Origin: Larimichthys crocea
Lineage: Eukaryota > Chordata > Actinopteri > Sciaenidae
Assembly (NCBI RefSeq): GCF_000972845.2
Contig: NC_040032.1
Location: forward strand, 2,809,073-2,873,072
Reading direction: 5' to 3'
Length of the DNA stretch: 64,000 nucleotides
In this document: positions 38,201 through 50,569 of the stretch, piece after piece
Position numbering within the stretch: position 1 is the stretch's first letter
Layout: every line of letters starts with the position of its first letter
The notes under the pieces: generated by a model
What the model was told of the DNA's origin: nothing
The model's database searches: none
What the model saw: only the letters and a program-made list of their open reading frames with translations
Made by a program: the position numbers and the translations under genes

Positions 38201-40223
38201 CAGCAGGAAAAGACAATTTATCAGTATGTTACAAAAGTGTCACCAATTAATCTGATCTGACAGCTATGGTTAAGGTTTGGACAACTTTTTAGGGCTGGAA
38301 AGACATAGTGGTTTGGGTTTGAGTGGTAAAACATTATGGCCATGTCTTAAAAAGCCACAGAGTCTCTGCTAACTTTGTTATTCCTTTTAAAATATCAGTG
38401 TACCACTCAGAGGAGTAGTGAGAGGATGAGGTGTTAGGCAATCAGCACCTACACCTACTGTAGATACCAATAAATTCTACACACTGGTCTTTCAAGGAAT
38501 GAATATCCAATTTTCTTTGACAGCCAATGTTAGCACAGGTCCCTCATGAGCAAAAGGTTAGTATAGGTTATTTTAAGAATGTGATTTTTCTGGTATTTAC
38601 CCATTTTGGGAAAAAAAGTGTCAATCTATGACCTTTATACTAAGTAGTCATCATGATCATGTTCCTATCCTTTATTCTCCAGAACTTCTTTTTTTCATTC
38701 AGAGTAAATCAGTAGAGACAGTTGTCTATCTTATTAGATACAAGGGGTTTGTATAATTTGCTATTATTCCTGTCCGTTTCCCTGTTATTGGTCTTTTAAA
38801 TGGAAATCATTTCCTGACAGTGTGATGACACACCATTTTCAGCAGGTTGCATGAGTTCCTGTAATTATGTAAATTATCTTGGTTTTGAGGATTGGGAGTT
38901 CCAGCTGGTCAGGAGGTTGGAGAGATGGATCATGGGTAATCCTGCAGTTCAAGGTACTGTCAGTGTCAACTTTTTGAATATGCACATGTCAGTTTGTGTG
39001 TGTTCCTGTATGTGTGTGACTTAATATGAAAATCATATACTCATTTATGATCCTGTAAATGACGTAGTTAGTGCCAAGTATTGTGTAATGCAGAATGTCA
39101 AATTAATAAAGATCATGGGACACCTTTTTTCACAGTTCATACATCTAACACCCATTTTCACTCTTACAATGTTGTGGATGTTGATATCTCTGTGTCAGTA
39201 GCTTCAAGGTTATTTTTGGTTAAGAGACACTGCTGTGTTGTTCATGAGGTAAAAGTCAAGTCTCATACAGGTACAATCAAATTCTTCTAGCTGAAAAGAG
39301 AACAAAAGGTTGTTGTTTTTATCTTCCCAAGAAACTTACCTTGGAGATGGAACAATTGAGTAGAGGTATGCAGCAACCAGAATAAACACTGTTATTTCTG
39401 AAACAGTTGAGCACCAGGGGACTTTTCTGCTACTTTAGCTAGGTAGCAATTCATCTGTGTTAGAAAGCAAGCCAGAATTTGCCAGCTGAAACCACAGTAT
39501 CGCACTTTATTTTACATGTTCTGTAGCAATGTTAGCTTTGACTTTGGACATGGACTGCGTTGTAGCAGGTGCCACACGCTTGTAGAAAATTCATTGAATT
39601 TATTCAAAGTTCTTTAAACTGTTTATAGGCTGGTAGGCAAGTCACAGGAGTAGTGTCAAGATGATTACTTTAGATTTGCAAAACTCTCAATCTAGTGTAG
39701 TCATCTCGACCCAACCTCGTGGCAGGGCTCATTTTTTATGTTACCTCCTATTCACTTAGTAGCACTAAAATGTGGGCATAAAAACATAAAATTAACGTGT
39801 TAGATAAGACATTAAAAAGTATGCAAGAATGTACTAATCTGAGACCTCATTACATCATTATATTTATTTCTCCTACATGCTCACTCAATCTCTTCTTTCA
39901 GTTTGAGCCAGAAATGTGTAAAAATGCATGAAGGGTTCTGTACTGCCATTTACAGTAAAAGGCTGTGAAAGTCTTGTCAGCAACCTTGTCTTCTCTGGTC
40001 TGGCACTCCCACTGAAGCCGATAAGACCGGTGAAATCTCCCCCATTCTGTTTCCCACATCTGAATATAGGCTCGTCACTTCAGTTAACTGACATTTGGAC
40101 TTTCTCGCTCTCTTTTTCATTGTTATATATTGACATTTTAAAGGCTACTCCATTATCACATACCATGCATAATTGAAGATAATCAAGATAAGATTCCTGT
40201 GAGGATATTCTAAAATTTCCATC
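35294..40223. other. Non-coding background, 35.3-40.2 kb
   Basis: No gene is recognised. Minor simple features are a tttcttag(g) imperfect repeat at about 37443-37480 and a 17-base T-run at 38168-38184. The remainder is AT-rich unique DNA. Confidence 0.6.
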
Positions 40224-40480
40224 TTTTTTTTTTTTTTTTTTTTTTGCAGTGGGTCATCTTCCATTTAGTCCGCCATGTGGAAGTGACATATTTCTACAGC
40301 AGCCCAGAACAGACAAATTAAACACTGACTCTAAAAAGGCCTTTTGAATTTTTCACACATTTTGGGATATCTCTGTAGTTTCTCATTTACACTAGAAAGT
40401 AGAGGGTGAAACAAGAGGACTGCAGTGTTTGCAACAACACTATTAGATAAATTCTTCACACAGAAAAAAAGAAGATGTAA
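40224..40480 (+). mobile_element. Short teleost interspersed repeat, copy 1
   Basis: A 22-base T-run leads into gcagtgggtcatcttccatt, then the diagnostic series tttctacagcagcccagaac, agacaaattaaacactgact and aaaaggcctttt, and downstream agtagagggtgaaac. I recognise this as a diverged copy of a very common fish repeat whose core is 'ctacagtagcccagaac(g)gacaaaccaaacactggctc'. Ends and superfamily are uncertain. Confidence 0.6.
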
Positions 40481-42646
40481 AAACAGCAACTCTGGTGTAA
40501 GCCAGCCTCATTTATGGTAGAATACAAACATTGCAGTGGCTTGGGACCTTTGGATCAAGCTGTAGTAACGCTGAAATGTTCCCTGGAGAAATGTCCCTGT
40601 CTAAATGTCATAAATATGTGGGATCTATATTTACATACTCTATTGGCTGTCAAAGAAATTTCCTTTACATCTCAGTTTCCCAGTCATGAGACGATTATTT
40701 GACAAGTATTTATGTGTATTTAAAGTAACAATCATAGTGATTAAATTAGATCAGGCTGCAATATGAAACAGAGGGAACATTTGTCTTAGTGATGCTGTTT
40801 CAGATTTACTGTGAAGCATACAATAACATATTGTATGGTATAACGTCAAGAGAAGCTTGTGTCAAACCAACTATACTGCCCATATAACTTTATATGCAGT
40901 GGCCCTGAGAGCTCAGTGCACTGCAACTGAATGAAACATATGCACATGCAAATAGACAAAACTAAAGCCAATCAAGAAAATATCTTCTTGTACTTGACAA
41001 CAAATGCTGAAAATACAGACAACACACAATACCATAACTGAGATTTTGACCCCATTTGCAGTCACTTAATCCATGAGACGCACACACATTTACATCCCAT
41101 ATCTGTAAAGCATTCCAAAATGCATAGCACTGTACCACTGACACAGATAGAATCTCAGTAATGCATTTTTACCGTAAAGGATCAATGACAAATCCAGCAG
41201 TGTTCAAAATGACAGAAAATTACTGGTTTCTCTTCCATGCAGCACAGTTATTGTGTTGTTCTCATGTGAATCCCGGAGAGATGAAATGATAACCTCTTTT
41301 TACCTTCCGGTACACATGTTGTTCTGTACCTTGCCAGATTTTCTCAATTCTTTCACCACAGCAAGGACATTGTAATTATTTCTGCACACATGCACATATT
41401 GTTTACATTTGCAATGCATGCATATGATAATTTTACTTACAGTACTGCCATTAGCCCATCGTCACACCGAGAAAGTGAGATCTTACAATTTGGTTTAAAT
41501 ATTTCAAGAGCTGCACTGTAACTAAAACTCTGTCTCCCACACAGAATGTTTTTGATGTGCCACCAGTGTCATGCAAAATAGAAAAGAAGCGGAAAAAATA
41601 TGAAGACATGATGGAGGGAATGAAAGTAAGAATGCCGAGGAGAGAAAATAGAGAAAATAAATAAGAATGGAGAGAAGAGGGAGGTAGCAGATGGTGAACG
41701 AAACAGACAGACATGGAGGGATGGAGACAGAACAAACAACAGAAAAAGAGGAGGTATGGTGGATGGAAGGAGTGAGATAGGGATGGAAGGAGGTCTCCAA
41801 GTGAATGTTAGTATGGATTTCTCTGTGTTAACAGAATACCTTGTCATGTCTTGCCTGTCTGAGGGCGAAAATCTATCAGATCTATAATCCATCATCAGCT
41901 GCAGAGATGGTGATCAATACTGCCGCAGCTGGTGACTGCAGTCTAATTAAAACAGTTTGTGCTTTTTATGGAGTAAATCAAGTGACTCGGAGGGACTGAG
42001 AAACCCACACTGAGTTTAAAAAAGTCAGATTTTCGCTACATGGTTGGATATTTGCACCTACAAATGCTTTCATCTAGATGACATGAAAATGCAAAGCTTC
42101 TTTTCCAGTGTTCAACATTGCAGACTGAGTCATCATATCAACCCAGTCAGTGGGAGAGTGATGCTTTACTGTGAATAAAGCAAAACGGTGTGAAAATTTC
42201 CATATCATAGTCCATAGTAAAATGTTCCTCTTTTTCTAGTTCAACTTCTGTATCTGTGTTAGAATGCAAATAACACTAATGAAACAATTGTACCTTTTAG
42301 GTCTTAAAATGCTGTTCCAGATGAAGTTACTCTATTAGATGCACCTGAACACCTAAACCTCCCAATGCATCAGATAATCTACTGCTTTCAATACATTTTT
42401 TCCACAGTAAGTTACATTTTTGTTCGACACTGTGTCAGAGTGGTCAACTTTATTGCAGTCTTTGAATTTTTACATTGTAATGGCGTTCTATTGGACTGTA
42501 TGCTGAGGTATCTTTTTAATCATTACAAGCGACAGTAGGGAAAAAAATACTTGCCGATCCAGAGTTCCTTATGCAGGTGTGTCAGACAGATGCCCAATAT
42601 CTTGTAAAAAGGGAAAAAAGGAGCTTTTCTTCCATTCGAGACATTA

Positions 42647-42970
42647 TTGAATCCGTACCTCGCTCCCTACAGGCCGCTGTCCACTGACAAAGTTACGGAA
42701 ATAACCAGAAAGTTGAATCAACACCTCACTGACATGGTGTCAGCAAAAACGAAACAATATAAGCGATTTAGGAGTTATTGCAGCCCAGTGTCCCCAGCAA
42801 TTACGTTGATATTGGATGATTCTGCACCTCATGATTTATGTCGCTTGCCATTGCAAACAGCAGTCGTGGAAGTTGTGTGCCCTTCATATAGAAAGTGTGT
42901 GCAGATCAAGGTAGTGGGTGTATCATATCAGATGGAGATGGTGTCTCATAAAATTACTGAATTTACATAA
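42647..42970 (+). other. Unassigned open reading frame, 107 codons
   Basis: ATG to stop. The N-terminal part reads YRPLSTDKVTEITRKLNQHL and is fairly polar, and there is no low-complexity bias. I see no domain, signal peptide or membrane segment, and no Kozak context or promoter that would support it. The neighbourhood also contains short open stretches in other frames (e.g. RGDVVVGVNFTNIINHLG near 43020-43075). A decayed retroelement or processed pseudogene is possible; chance is more likely. Confidence 0.12.
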
Positions 42971-43399
42971 AACATTTCCACAATCTTTCCCTAATTGTTG
43001 TACTACACCACAGTTTCCACGTGGAGATGTTGTAGTTGGAGTGAATTTTACAAACATCATTAACCATCTGGGGTCCCTATCAATGGCTCTATAAATTACT
43101 TTTGCAATCATGGGCAATTGCTTGGACCCCTAGAAGATTAAACATAAGGATGATGTCTATCAATAGGATGAATGAATGAAATACAACACTGTAGGTTACT
43201 GAACCAGAAAACAACTGTACAGTATGCAATAGAATACACCCTTGAGTTTCAGTGGCTTCAATAATAAATCATGCATTTACTTTCCATTTAAACAGTGTAA
43301 TTAATGCCGATCACATCCATTAACATACTGTTTAATCAGTGAATGTCATCAGTTCCAAAACGATTTAGATTTTTTATTCTGAACACGGGCCGGTCTCCA

Positions 43400-43620
43400 C
43401 TGTGAGTCGAGGCGTGAGAAGCAGAGGTGTCTGTGTCCAGAGCGATATAACTAGCCCTAGTAAGCTTCTAAAAGCAGCTAATTAGAGCTGAGATGAATGC
43501 CCAGTGGGGAATGAGCCAAGGTTAGGCCCCATCTGGCCCTGTTTCACACAGATAACAAATGCAATAGGCCTTCAGTCTCGACTAAAGATATCTTTGACCT
43601 ATGCATATGTCCCTAAGATC
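43400..43620. promoter_or_regulatory. Possible conserved non-coding element
   Basis: High-complexity sequence centred on agcagctaattagagctgag, whose TAATTA core is at 43479-43484. It is free of repeats and of consistent open frames. The call is by appearance only. Confidence 0.15.
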
Positions 43621-45340
43621 AAGACTTTTTTTCCACCAGACACACACACACACATACAACAAAACTGCTTTATTCGGTGATGGATTGCAAATGCTGTGTA
43701 GTGGGGCTTTGTTACAAGGTCACTTCAGGTCAGTGTGGCTCATGTCGAGGGTAATTGGCTTTCTCCTGTAGCTATGCTCAAAGGAAAGCAGAAACGTACA
43801 TTAAAGCAGTTTCAAGAATGAGTTCATGACTCTGAATGAAAGGTTGCATGCTTTTAGCTTTTTAATTTAACATTCAACATGCTCCTTATGTAAAACCTGA
43901 TTGTAAGACATATGCGCAGACGATTTCATGTTTCTAGCAAAGGATTTATACACAATGTACCACATTGTTCCTGCGTTTAAATCCCTCTTGTTTAACAAAG
44001 CTTCCACTTTTGAGTATTATGCAGATTTTAAAGAAGTCACCTCATATCTGAAAATTACAGTGATGCGCCATAAATTCTTGTCAGGCCAAGAGGAGTAAAA
44101 CAAGCCAGGCTGACCATTTGACTGGCAGCTGGAATAAAATCGCACACGAAATCATTGAGACAGCATCCAAGTGACCGTGACAAATACTCAATCTGTAAAA
44201 CAAGAGGAGTGGAGGTTTTTTATGGTGGGTGTCTGAACAGGGAGGGTGAAAACACATTTGCGTTTCTGCCAGCAGAGACTTGAGTTCTCACACAGCCAGA
44301 TGGCTGGTGCTGGTGCTGTCTTGATTCGTCTATCCGGGGCAGCTAAAATAGATAATTACACACCTTGGTGCCAAAAACTGGCCTCTACACATCATTTGAA
44401 GTGGGTGTGTTTGAAGTAGGTGGCTGCTACACATCACTAGGAAACTAAATGAGATATAAAGCTCAGTTTGGTTAGCAACACTGAGCAAAGTGTTTTCATG
44501 TAAACATTGCGTGTTGCCTTTTACCAAAAATTGCCATACAAAAATTAATTTAATTTGTTGGAATATGCAATTTGCACAAGATTTAAATAGTCACAACATT
44601 CCAGGTGACATATTCATGACTTCAAGGTTAAAATCCACAATGTTTCATCAACCAAACATACACTAAATTATGCTATTTTTCAATATGCAAACCAGCCTAC
44701 AATACCTTCAATAGAAACACAGGGGAAACCATTTACAACGCACTGCCTTAGGCTGAAGAAAAAAGGATTGAGCTGTCAGACAGCACATTACACCACTGCA
44801 GGAATAATCTTCAAATGAAAAACATGTGTATTAGAAGAAAACACTGGTCCCACCTGTTTTTTTCCATCCCACAACAAAGAGCTTAAGCTATTATTCATAT
44901 TAAGCAGCGTTCACTTTCCAGATCCATTTTTTTTTTTCAACTGCAGCACTGCTTAAGGGAAGGGTGTTTCTCAAAATTTCCCGATATGTGGGAAACAATA
45001 GAACTTAAAAAATAGCATGTCTCTGCATCCCATGCTCTTTGAAGAGCCCATCAAGCCAAAATGAGCTGCAGGTCAGAAGGTGTGTGGTATACTTTCCCAG
45101 TGGGAGACAAAACAGAGCTTAAATAAATTACTCGTTAAGCAGAGAAGGAGTCACCACACAAATGTGATCTGTGCCTCACTCCTGTAGACAGCTAATAAAT
45201 TATCGAAAATAAGGAGAAGATAAGAAATACCCCCAAGGCTACTAAAAAAACTTAAGCTCTCACCAAAAACTAAAAGTCAGTCCCAGATTTACTAATTTGG
45301 TGGCTTCTTGCTCACTTATTCTCTCCTTTTCTTTTCTTAG

Positions 45341-45489
45341 CTTCCTCTGTCAATGTCATTATGTCCATAGAAGTCGCTGAGCTCAGTTACACTGCCTGCT
45401 TGCCCAGCTCCGGTTCTGGCACAACGCTGGCTCAGCTCCCGGCCTGAAAACCTCCTCTTCCCAGTGGTCCAAAACACCTGTGGTACAAA
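45341..45489 (+). other. Candidate cryptic exon (149 nt)
   Basis: The acceptor ctctccttttcttttcttag ends at 45340 and a near-consensus donor (acaaa/gtaagtat) starts at 45490; both are among the best splice signals in the window. The segment is GC-richer than its flanks. One frame is open for 34 codons (it includes YTACLPSSGSGTTLAQLPA) and ends in TGA at 45445-45447, 42 nt before the donor. It could be a non-coding RNA exon or an alternative stop-containing exon. No protein family is recognised. Confidence 0.28.
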
Positions 45490-46556
45490 GTAAGTATAAG
45501 TGTTGATTTTGCATACCTACTTAATTCACAGAACATACATTTCCAAACAAACAACCAGCCACTTTGATAATCTCTTTTTTTTTTTAATCAATTCTTTACA
45601 ATGGCAATGGAATGCTACAACAGGACAAGCCAAAAAAAAAAAGAAGAATGCATCAGTCTTCAGCTCAACAGCACACCAGGTTAAAGTTTAGTTTCCAATT
45701 CCGATCTCAGAGGTTAAGTCACCAGAGGGGGACAAAAGACTTCCAGATAGCCCTCATCCAGACATCTGTCTTGCCAGGTGTGGCTCATAATGCCTCTTTG
45801 TTTCGTGCATCAGAGGAAATAACACAGTTACTTATTAGGGTCTTTGAGTTAAAACACTTCTCACGTCTCAATGGGCTGTATGGGATGTATGAGTACAGAT
45901 GTATTTTTACCCATTTCACATGTGGGAAAACACTGTGAATATGCAATTAATTAAAGCCTGAGTCAGTGAACGTAAGGATGATGTATTACTGCATATGCCT
46001 GACCACAGGCTGTGGTGCTATGAGGTTATATTTTGATAAAAAATTACGACTTTGTACAGTATCTGAATTGGTGTTTAAACATGATGTGTACAGCTGTAAG
46101 TTAAAAGACTTACTGTAGTTAGATAATATAAAATATAAAATATGACAATATGTAATTTTGCTCTGTTACCCATCACTCCTTTGTACTAGGGTTCTACTTA
46201 CTATACACCTATGAGTACAGTATATGCAAACAATGCAATACTTTTTGCATTACACTATTTCTCTAGATGGTGAAAACAGTAAGAAATGTACTGTTGGGAA
46301 TTTTGTGAGGTATGCCACAAATCTAGCCATATTGCACAGACCTTTTCGTATTTTTGGAAGTGTTTTCTTATTTGACAAAATAATTCTAATTCAAAATCTA
46401 CCACACAGTCATCAATATTATATGCTATTGTAATGTGATGCAGAAAAAAATGAATTGATTAATGAATTAGTTGATGAACAGTAATCAACGACCATTTGAT
46501 AATTGATTAAGTAATTTGTCAAGACATCATGGCAAACTTTGATTTTCTCTGTCCTT

Positions 46557-46590
46557 AGATATATATATATATATATTCTCCTATATATAT

Positions 46591-46677
<87 letters not shown>
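46557..46677. repeat. (AT)n plus (GATA)n microsatellite, 21 GATA units
   Basis: AT-rich dinucleotide runs (about 46560-46592, interrupted by tctcc) lead into a perfect GATA array at 46594-46677, 84 bases. It gives spurious Ile-Tyr-Leu-Ser periodic translations on the minus strand. Confidence 0.97.
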
Positions 46678-48800
46678 TAAAGAGTAAGAATGCTCCATTT
46701 CTGTGACATGAGTATTTTTTTCTTTCGTTTTTAAATTTCATTCTTTTTTTTTATTCCTGCTCTTGATAGATGGTTATCCAGTCATTCTCATTACAGCTGA
46801 CAGCAGTCCACAGTCTGCTATCATTTGATGTTATCTCCCTCAAGGTAAAATTTGTTTTGTGCAGGAATGAAGTGAAAACCATGCTGTAGACCTGCTCCCC
46901 TTTTCCCAAACTTATTGGTGACATTTCTAATTCATGTACCTCGCTGCAGTCTCCCTGAGGACATCTCACTTTCTCTCTTTTATTGATATTTATGGTGTGA
47001 TGCTGTCTGGGTGCGGGGACTGTGACAGCTCACTCTCCAAAGCAGCACTTGGATTGTTTGCTGCTGTGCGCAAAGCAATAATGTATTTGTCACCCACTGC
47101 CAAATGCCATACACTCCACCGTTCATCTTTTTGTGTTCCATTTTCTGTACAACAAAGCAAAAATATGTCCTACTTTCCCATGGCAGGTACGGGAATATAT
47201 GGGGATCTGAAATCAGAAATCTTTGGTAAAACTACAACACATTATTACAGAAACAATTGGCTCAGTGATTTTATTCATGACTGTTCAGGCTGTGTGCATT
47301 TAAAAAAGTCTTCAATGATGTTGCAAAAAAAGTAAGACACAGCAAACAAATGTCACATCAGAGGCAAGACGCATATTAAAGTTTCAATATTACATGAGCT
47401 ACAGTGAAAAATGTTGACAGCATACTTCCTGCCCACAAGTACTCAAGTGCACTGCTATTATTTATGTTTAGATTTCACCATGAAAATCCAACTTTAAGGA
47501 TAATTCTGGCTGTAATTTTATAATGTCTGTCATTTCCATAAGCAATACTGTAATAATGTGAGATTCAGGAACAGGATAATCAGACAATCAGAGAAGTAAA
47601 ATTATGGCTTTTCCTGACGACTACTTTTAAATATGAATCTAAAGTTTACAGACTGACCTCAAATATAGTGATTTAGCTGTTGGCTAATCATCCGATTAAT
47701 AATTAATCTGATAAATAAATCTAATTTTTCTTTTAAGAGTGTTGAAATTATTTGACATACTGAAATCACAGGCTAAAGAGAAGACTCCAGCATTGCACTT
47801 TAAATGAGCGTGTGCACTGCCTTTCACTGCCTTTTGCCGTAATCCAGCTGGTTTGGAGGCTCTATCTGAAATAAATCTATGAAATCTTGGACAGATTAAG
47901 TAGAAGGTTATTTATAGAGAGCCGCGTAAGACAGGGCTATTCACAGTGTGGCATGGTGCATTAGTCTCTAACAATAGTTGAAAGGAGTAGATTTGCTGAA
48001 GCAGAAAGATTGAAACTTCCTCTGTGATGGCTTGAAATGGAGTCAGAGACATGACAATGATGTCATGGCAGAGACCCAGGCATTCAAATGGAGATCATGC
48101 AGTTTGGGCCTTGTTAGAGTATTTTTCATGCAAAAAATTAAGCCCGGTCAAGAGAAATGCCTGTCCCATCCGTTCCTGTCTCTTTAGGGTACAGACCTAA
48201 TCAGTGAATACATTAAATGTGATTGGCCGGATTTTGTGCAGATGCATCTAACCTCTAGTTACAACTTATTCCTGTAATGACTGTGCCCATTTAATTGGAT
48301 GGTTGAAAGCCAGAGCCCTGGCACAGTATCCTAATAGTTAAAGCCATCCATTGGCAGCAAGAAAGCATTACACGTTAGAGCCGCTGTGTTTAGTAAAATA
48401 AAAGGTTTTCTGTTTTTTTCTGCCAGATTCCTCACTGTAATCACCAAATGGAAAGAATGGAATTAGTGAATCTGAGAGCTGTACTACTGCAGTCCATTTT
48501 TACCCATTTTCAAATCTGAAATCAACAGGGAAAAAAGGAAACCATTTTTAACAACAACTCAGTAGTTTCAGTTTTGAAACAACTCTCAAATCACCAAACC
48601 TTTTTCCATTTCTAGTTTCTAGGTTTTGGATGGCCTGTGTGATTGTAGGGGGCATTTTACAGATTATTGCCAGGATTCCATCTTGGTGCTAAAAGGATTT
48701 GACTGCTATCTCCATGTAATCCTCACACAGCACTCTGTCCTTGAACTCCTTTTCATATCAGAAAACACAATAGGGTCAACAATATTTGTAAGAGTTTGTT
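46678..48800. other. Non-coding background, 46.7-48.8 kb
   Basis: A 133-codon frame at 46934-47335 has no recognisable motif. The segment 47870-48400 is complex and non-repetitive and might contain regulatory sequence. Nothing else was identified. Confidence 0.55.
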
Positions 48801-48829
48801 TTAATAGGGCTGCAGCATTATGCATAGTG

Positions 48830-48991
48830 CAGTTGTAGATAGATTCACATTATTTTTTATATTTATTCTAATTTTTATTCAATATACATCTGATAATTTG
48901 TTTTCTATTTATCTGGAACAATTATTGCCCTTGTGCTGCTCCAACAATCACATTTCCCCTCTGGGCTTAAATAAAGAATTATCTTATCTTA
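48830..48991 (+). mobile_element. Non-LTR retroelement 3' tail
   Basis: The stretch catttcccctctgggc followed by ttaaataaag (AATAAA at 48970-48975) and a ttatcttatcttatt tail is the familiar 3' end of fish LINE-type elements ('atttcccc..ggg..aataaag' plus short tandem tail). An AT-rich stretch upstream may be the rest of the 3' untranslated region. No coding part is visible. Confidence 0.55.
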
Positions 48992-49543
48992 TTATGAAGG
49001 CCTGGAGAGCTGCAAGGCTTATAGTCCAGTCACTGAGTTAATATTGACTTTCAATGAAGTAAAAAAAAAAATCATCACAGAATCAAAAGCAATTTCCATT
49101 TATATTCTGTTATTGCTTCTGAGGAGATGCATAAGATCCACTGACAGCTTGCAGACATTTTGACATTATTCAGTGTGGTTTGCATGAATGGATGAATGGA
49201 AAAACTGACTGCCATTGAGGACACAGAGGTATAATTTCCTTTCTATTTTATTTCTATTATTCTATTATTTTTGACATGATATGCAGTTCTGCAACTACAG
49301 CCATAAAAGCTGAAGGCCAAGGTTTAACAGGGACGTGTGAGTGTGAGTCTAACAGCTTCTCAAGTTGGAAATTTGGGCAGGAAAACTACATATACTTTAA
49401 TGGCATCATGATCAAGACAGTGAACTTTATATAAACACAACACAACATTTTTGTTTTTGCGCCCATTTTAGTAAGTAAATGTATTCTATGGATAAAAATT
49501 TTGTTGTAAAAATTGTTGGATTGGTCACAGTAAAAAGCCAATC

Positions 49544-49705
49544 TAAGGGCCCGTCCACATGAGTACGTTTTTGTCGAATCCGCATAAATACTTTAACTTT
49601 TCGGCCTGGCGTCCAGATGGATCCGGCTTTTTCGAGTATTTTTTAAGAACAGGTCATTTTCAGTGAATGCGTGTGGACACAGATATCGTGTGGACATGGC
49701 CTAAA
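49544..49705. mobile_element. MITE of the 'ggcccgtccacac' type
   Basis: taagggcccgtccacat at the left end and gtgtggacatggcctaa at the right end form imperfect terminal inverted repeats. The interior has cgtttttgtcgaatccgc, gcgtccagatggatccggc and gtgaatgcgtgtggac, a layout I recognise from a widespread vertebrate short DNA element that begins 'gggcccgtccacac'. It is internally shortened and carries no open frame. Target-site duplication is not evident. Confidence 0.65.
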
Positions 49706-50326
49706 ATTTGCAGCTTTATCTTCAAACACCAATTTTGTTTCTCAAAGTCATGACCTGCATTGAGAGGCTAGTGTCTATTTCTTCATTGTAATATTGTAAA
49801 CAAAAGCAATTCAGAGTTTGTTCATTACTGACTTAATTCAGTTATCAGATTGTGTCTATCTCGCTCATTCATACATGCATACATTTAAGAGGAACCTGTG
49901 TGCTGAATAGCACAGTGCAAAATTATAGACCTTGAATGCTCCCTGGTGTGTCACCACCACACTACTATATCACAAATAGTTCTGAACAAGCAATCTGATT
50001 GGTCAGCTAGGCATTTTCAAATCCATTAAAGCAAATCAGGAACCACAGTGTGCCTCTGTATATAACGACCTCTTGTTATGACAATTAAATCAATTTTCTT
50101 TAATGAATATAATTTATAGTGCTGCTAGACTGCCCCGTCAATACAGGTGCTACCTCCCTTATGTGCAGCAAACAGTTCAGCGACCACAGAGAAAATGTTC
50201 TTTTTTAAAGGCTAAATGTGGACTGAAGCAGAATAAAAACATTTTGTGAATTTTGGAAATTATTACATCTGTGTAATTTCAATACATTTTGACTTCACAA
50301 CAATCTCAATAAGTTGTTGGAAACCT
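49706..50326. other. Non-coding, between MITE and integrase relic
   Basis: AT-rich sequence with no recognised feature. It may include more of the retroelement that left the integrase relic, but nothing aligns by eye. Confidence 0.5.
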
Positions 50327-50566
50327 GTTTACCTTGAAGTAGCTCACAGTCTGGATACAGATTCATGCATCAATGCCATCCGTCGCTTTACATGCAGAAG
50401 AGGACAGGTAAAAATCTTACGCTCAGACAACGGAACCAACTTTGTTGCTGCAGAAAAAGAACTGCGTAAAGCTGTGGAAAACCTGAATCAGACCAAAATA
50501 CAGAACACCATGACAGAAAAGGGTGTCAAGTGGATGTTCAACACCCCAGCAGCCTTTGGATCACAT
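50327..50566 (+). pseudogene. BEL/Pao LTR-retrotransposon integrase fragment (relic)
   Basis: An 80-residue stretch matches the middle of a BEL/Pao-type integrase core. It opens VYLEVAHSLDTDSCINAIRR, continues through a CRRGQV segment to LRSDNGTNFVAAEKEL (the second catalytic Asp lies in the SDNGTNF motif), and ends near the Pro-Ala-Ala / Gly-Ser-His region that normally precedes the 'GGVWER' block. The first catalytic Asp upstream and the final catalytic Glu downstream are both missing. No LTRs, gag, protease or reverse transcriptase are seen nearby. The fragment is uninterrupted by stops but cannot encode a working integrase. An ATG 81 nt upstream is fortuitous. Confidence 0.85.
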
Positions 50567-50569
50567 CTT

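Larger units (their letters stand above)
40481..46556. other. Non-coding background, 40.5-46.6 kb
   Basis: The stretch is purine-rich at about 41575-41810. It holds a 107-codon unassigned open frame at 42647-42970, complex non-repetitive stretches at 43380-43620 and 44040-44330 that resemble regulatory DNA, and one good splice-bounded candidate exon at 45341. No recognised gene was found. Confidence 0.6.

Noticed and set aside
41451..41895. Overlapping minus-strand open frames with hydrophobic runs
   Set aside because: The plus strand is purine-rich here, so the minus strand is stop-poor and Ser/Phe/Leu-rich by composition. Overlapping frames being open together argues against coding.
46934..47335. 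133-codon open frame
   Set aside because: No recognisable domain, no splice or start context. Its residue make-up looks like random translation of AT-rich DNA.
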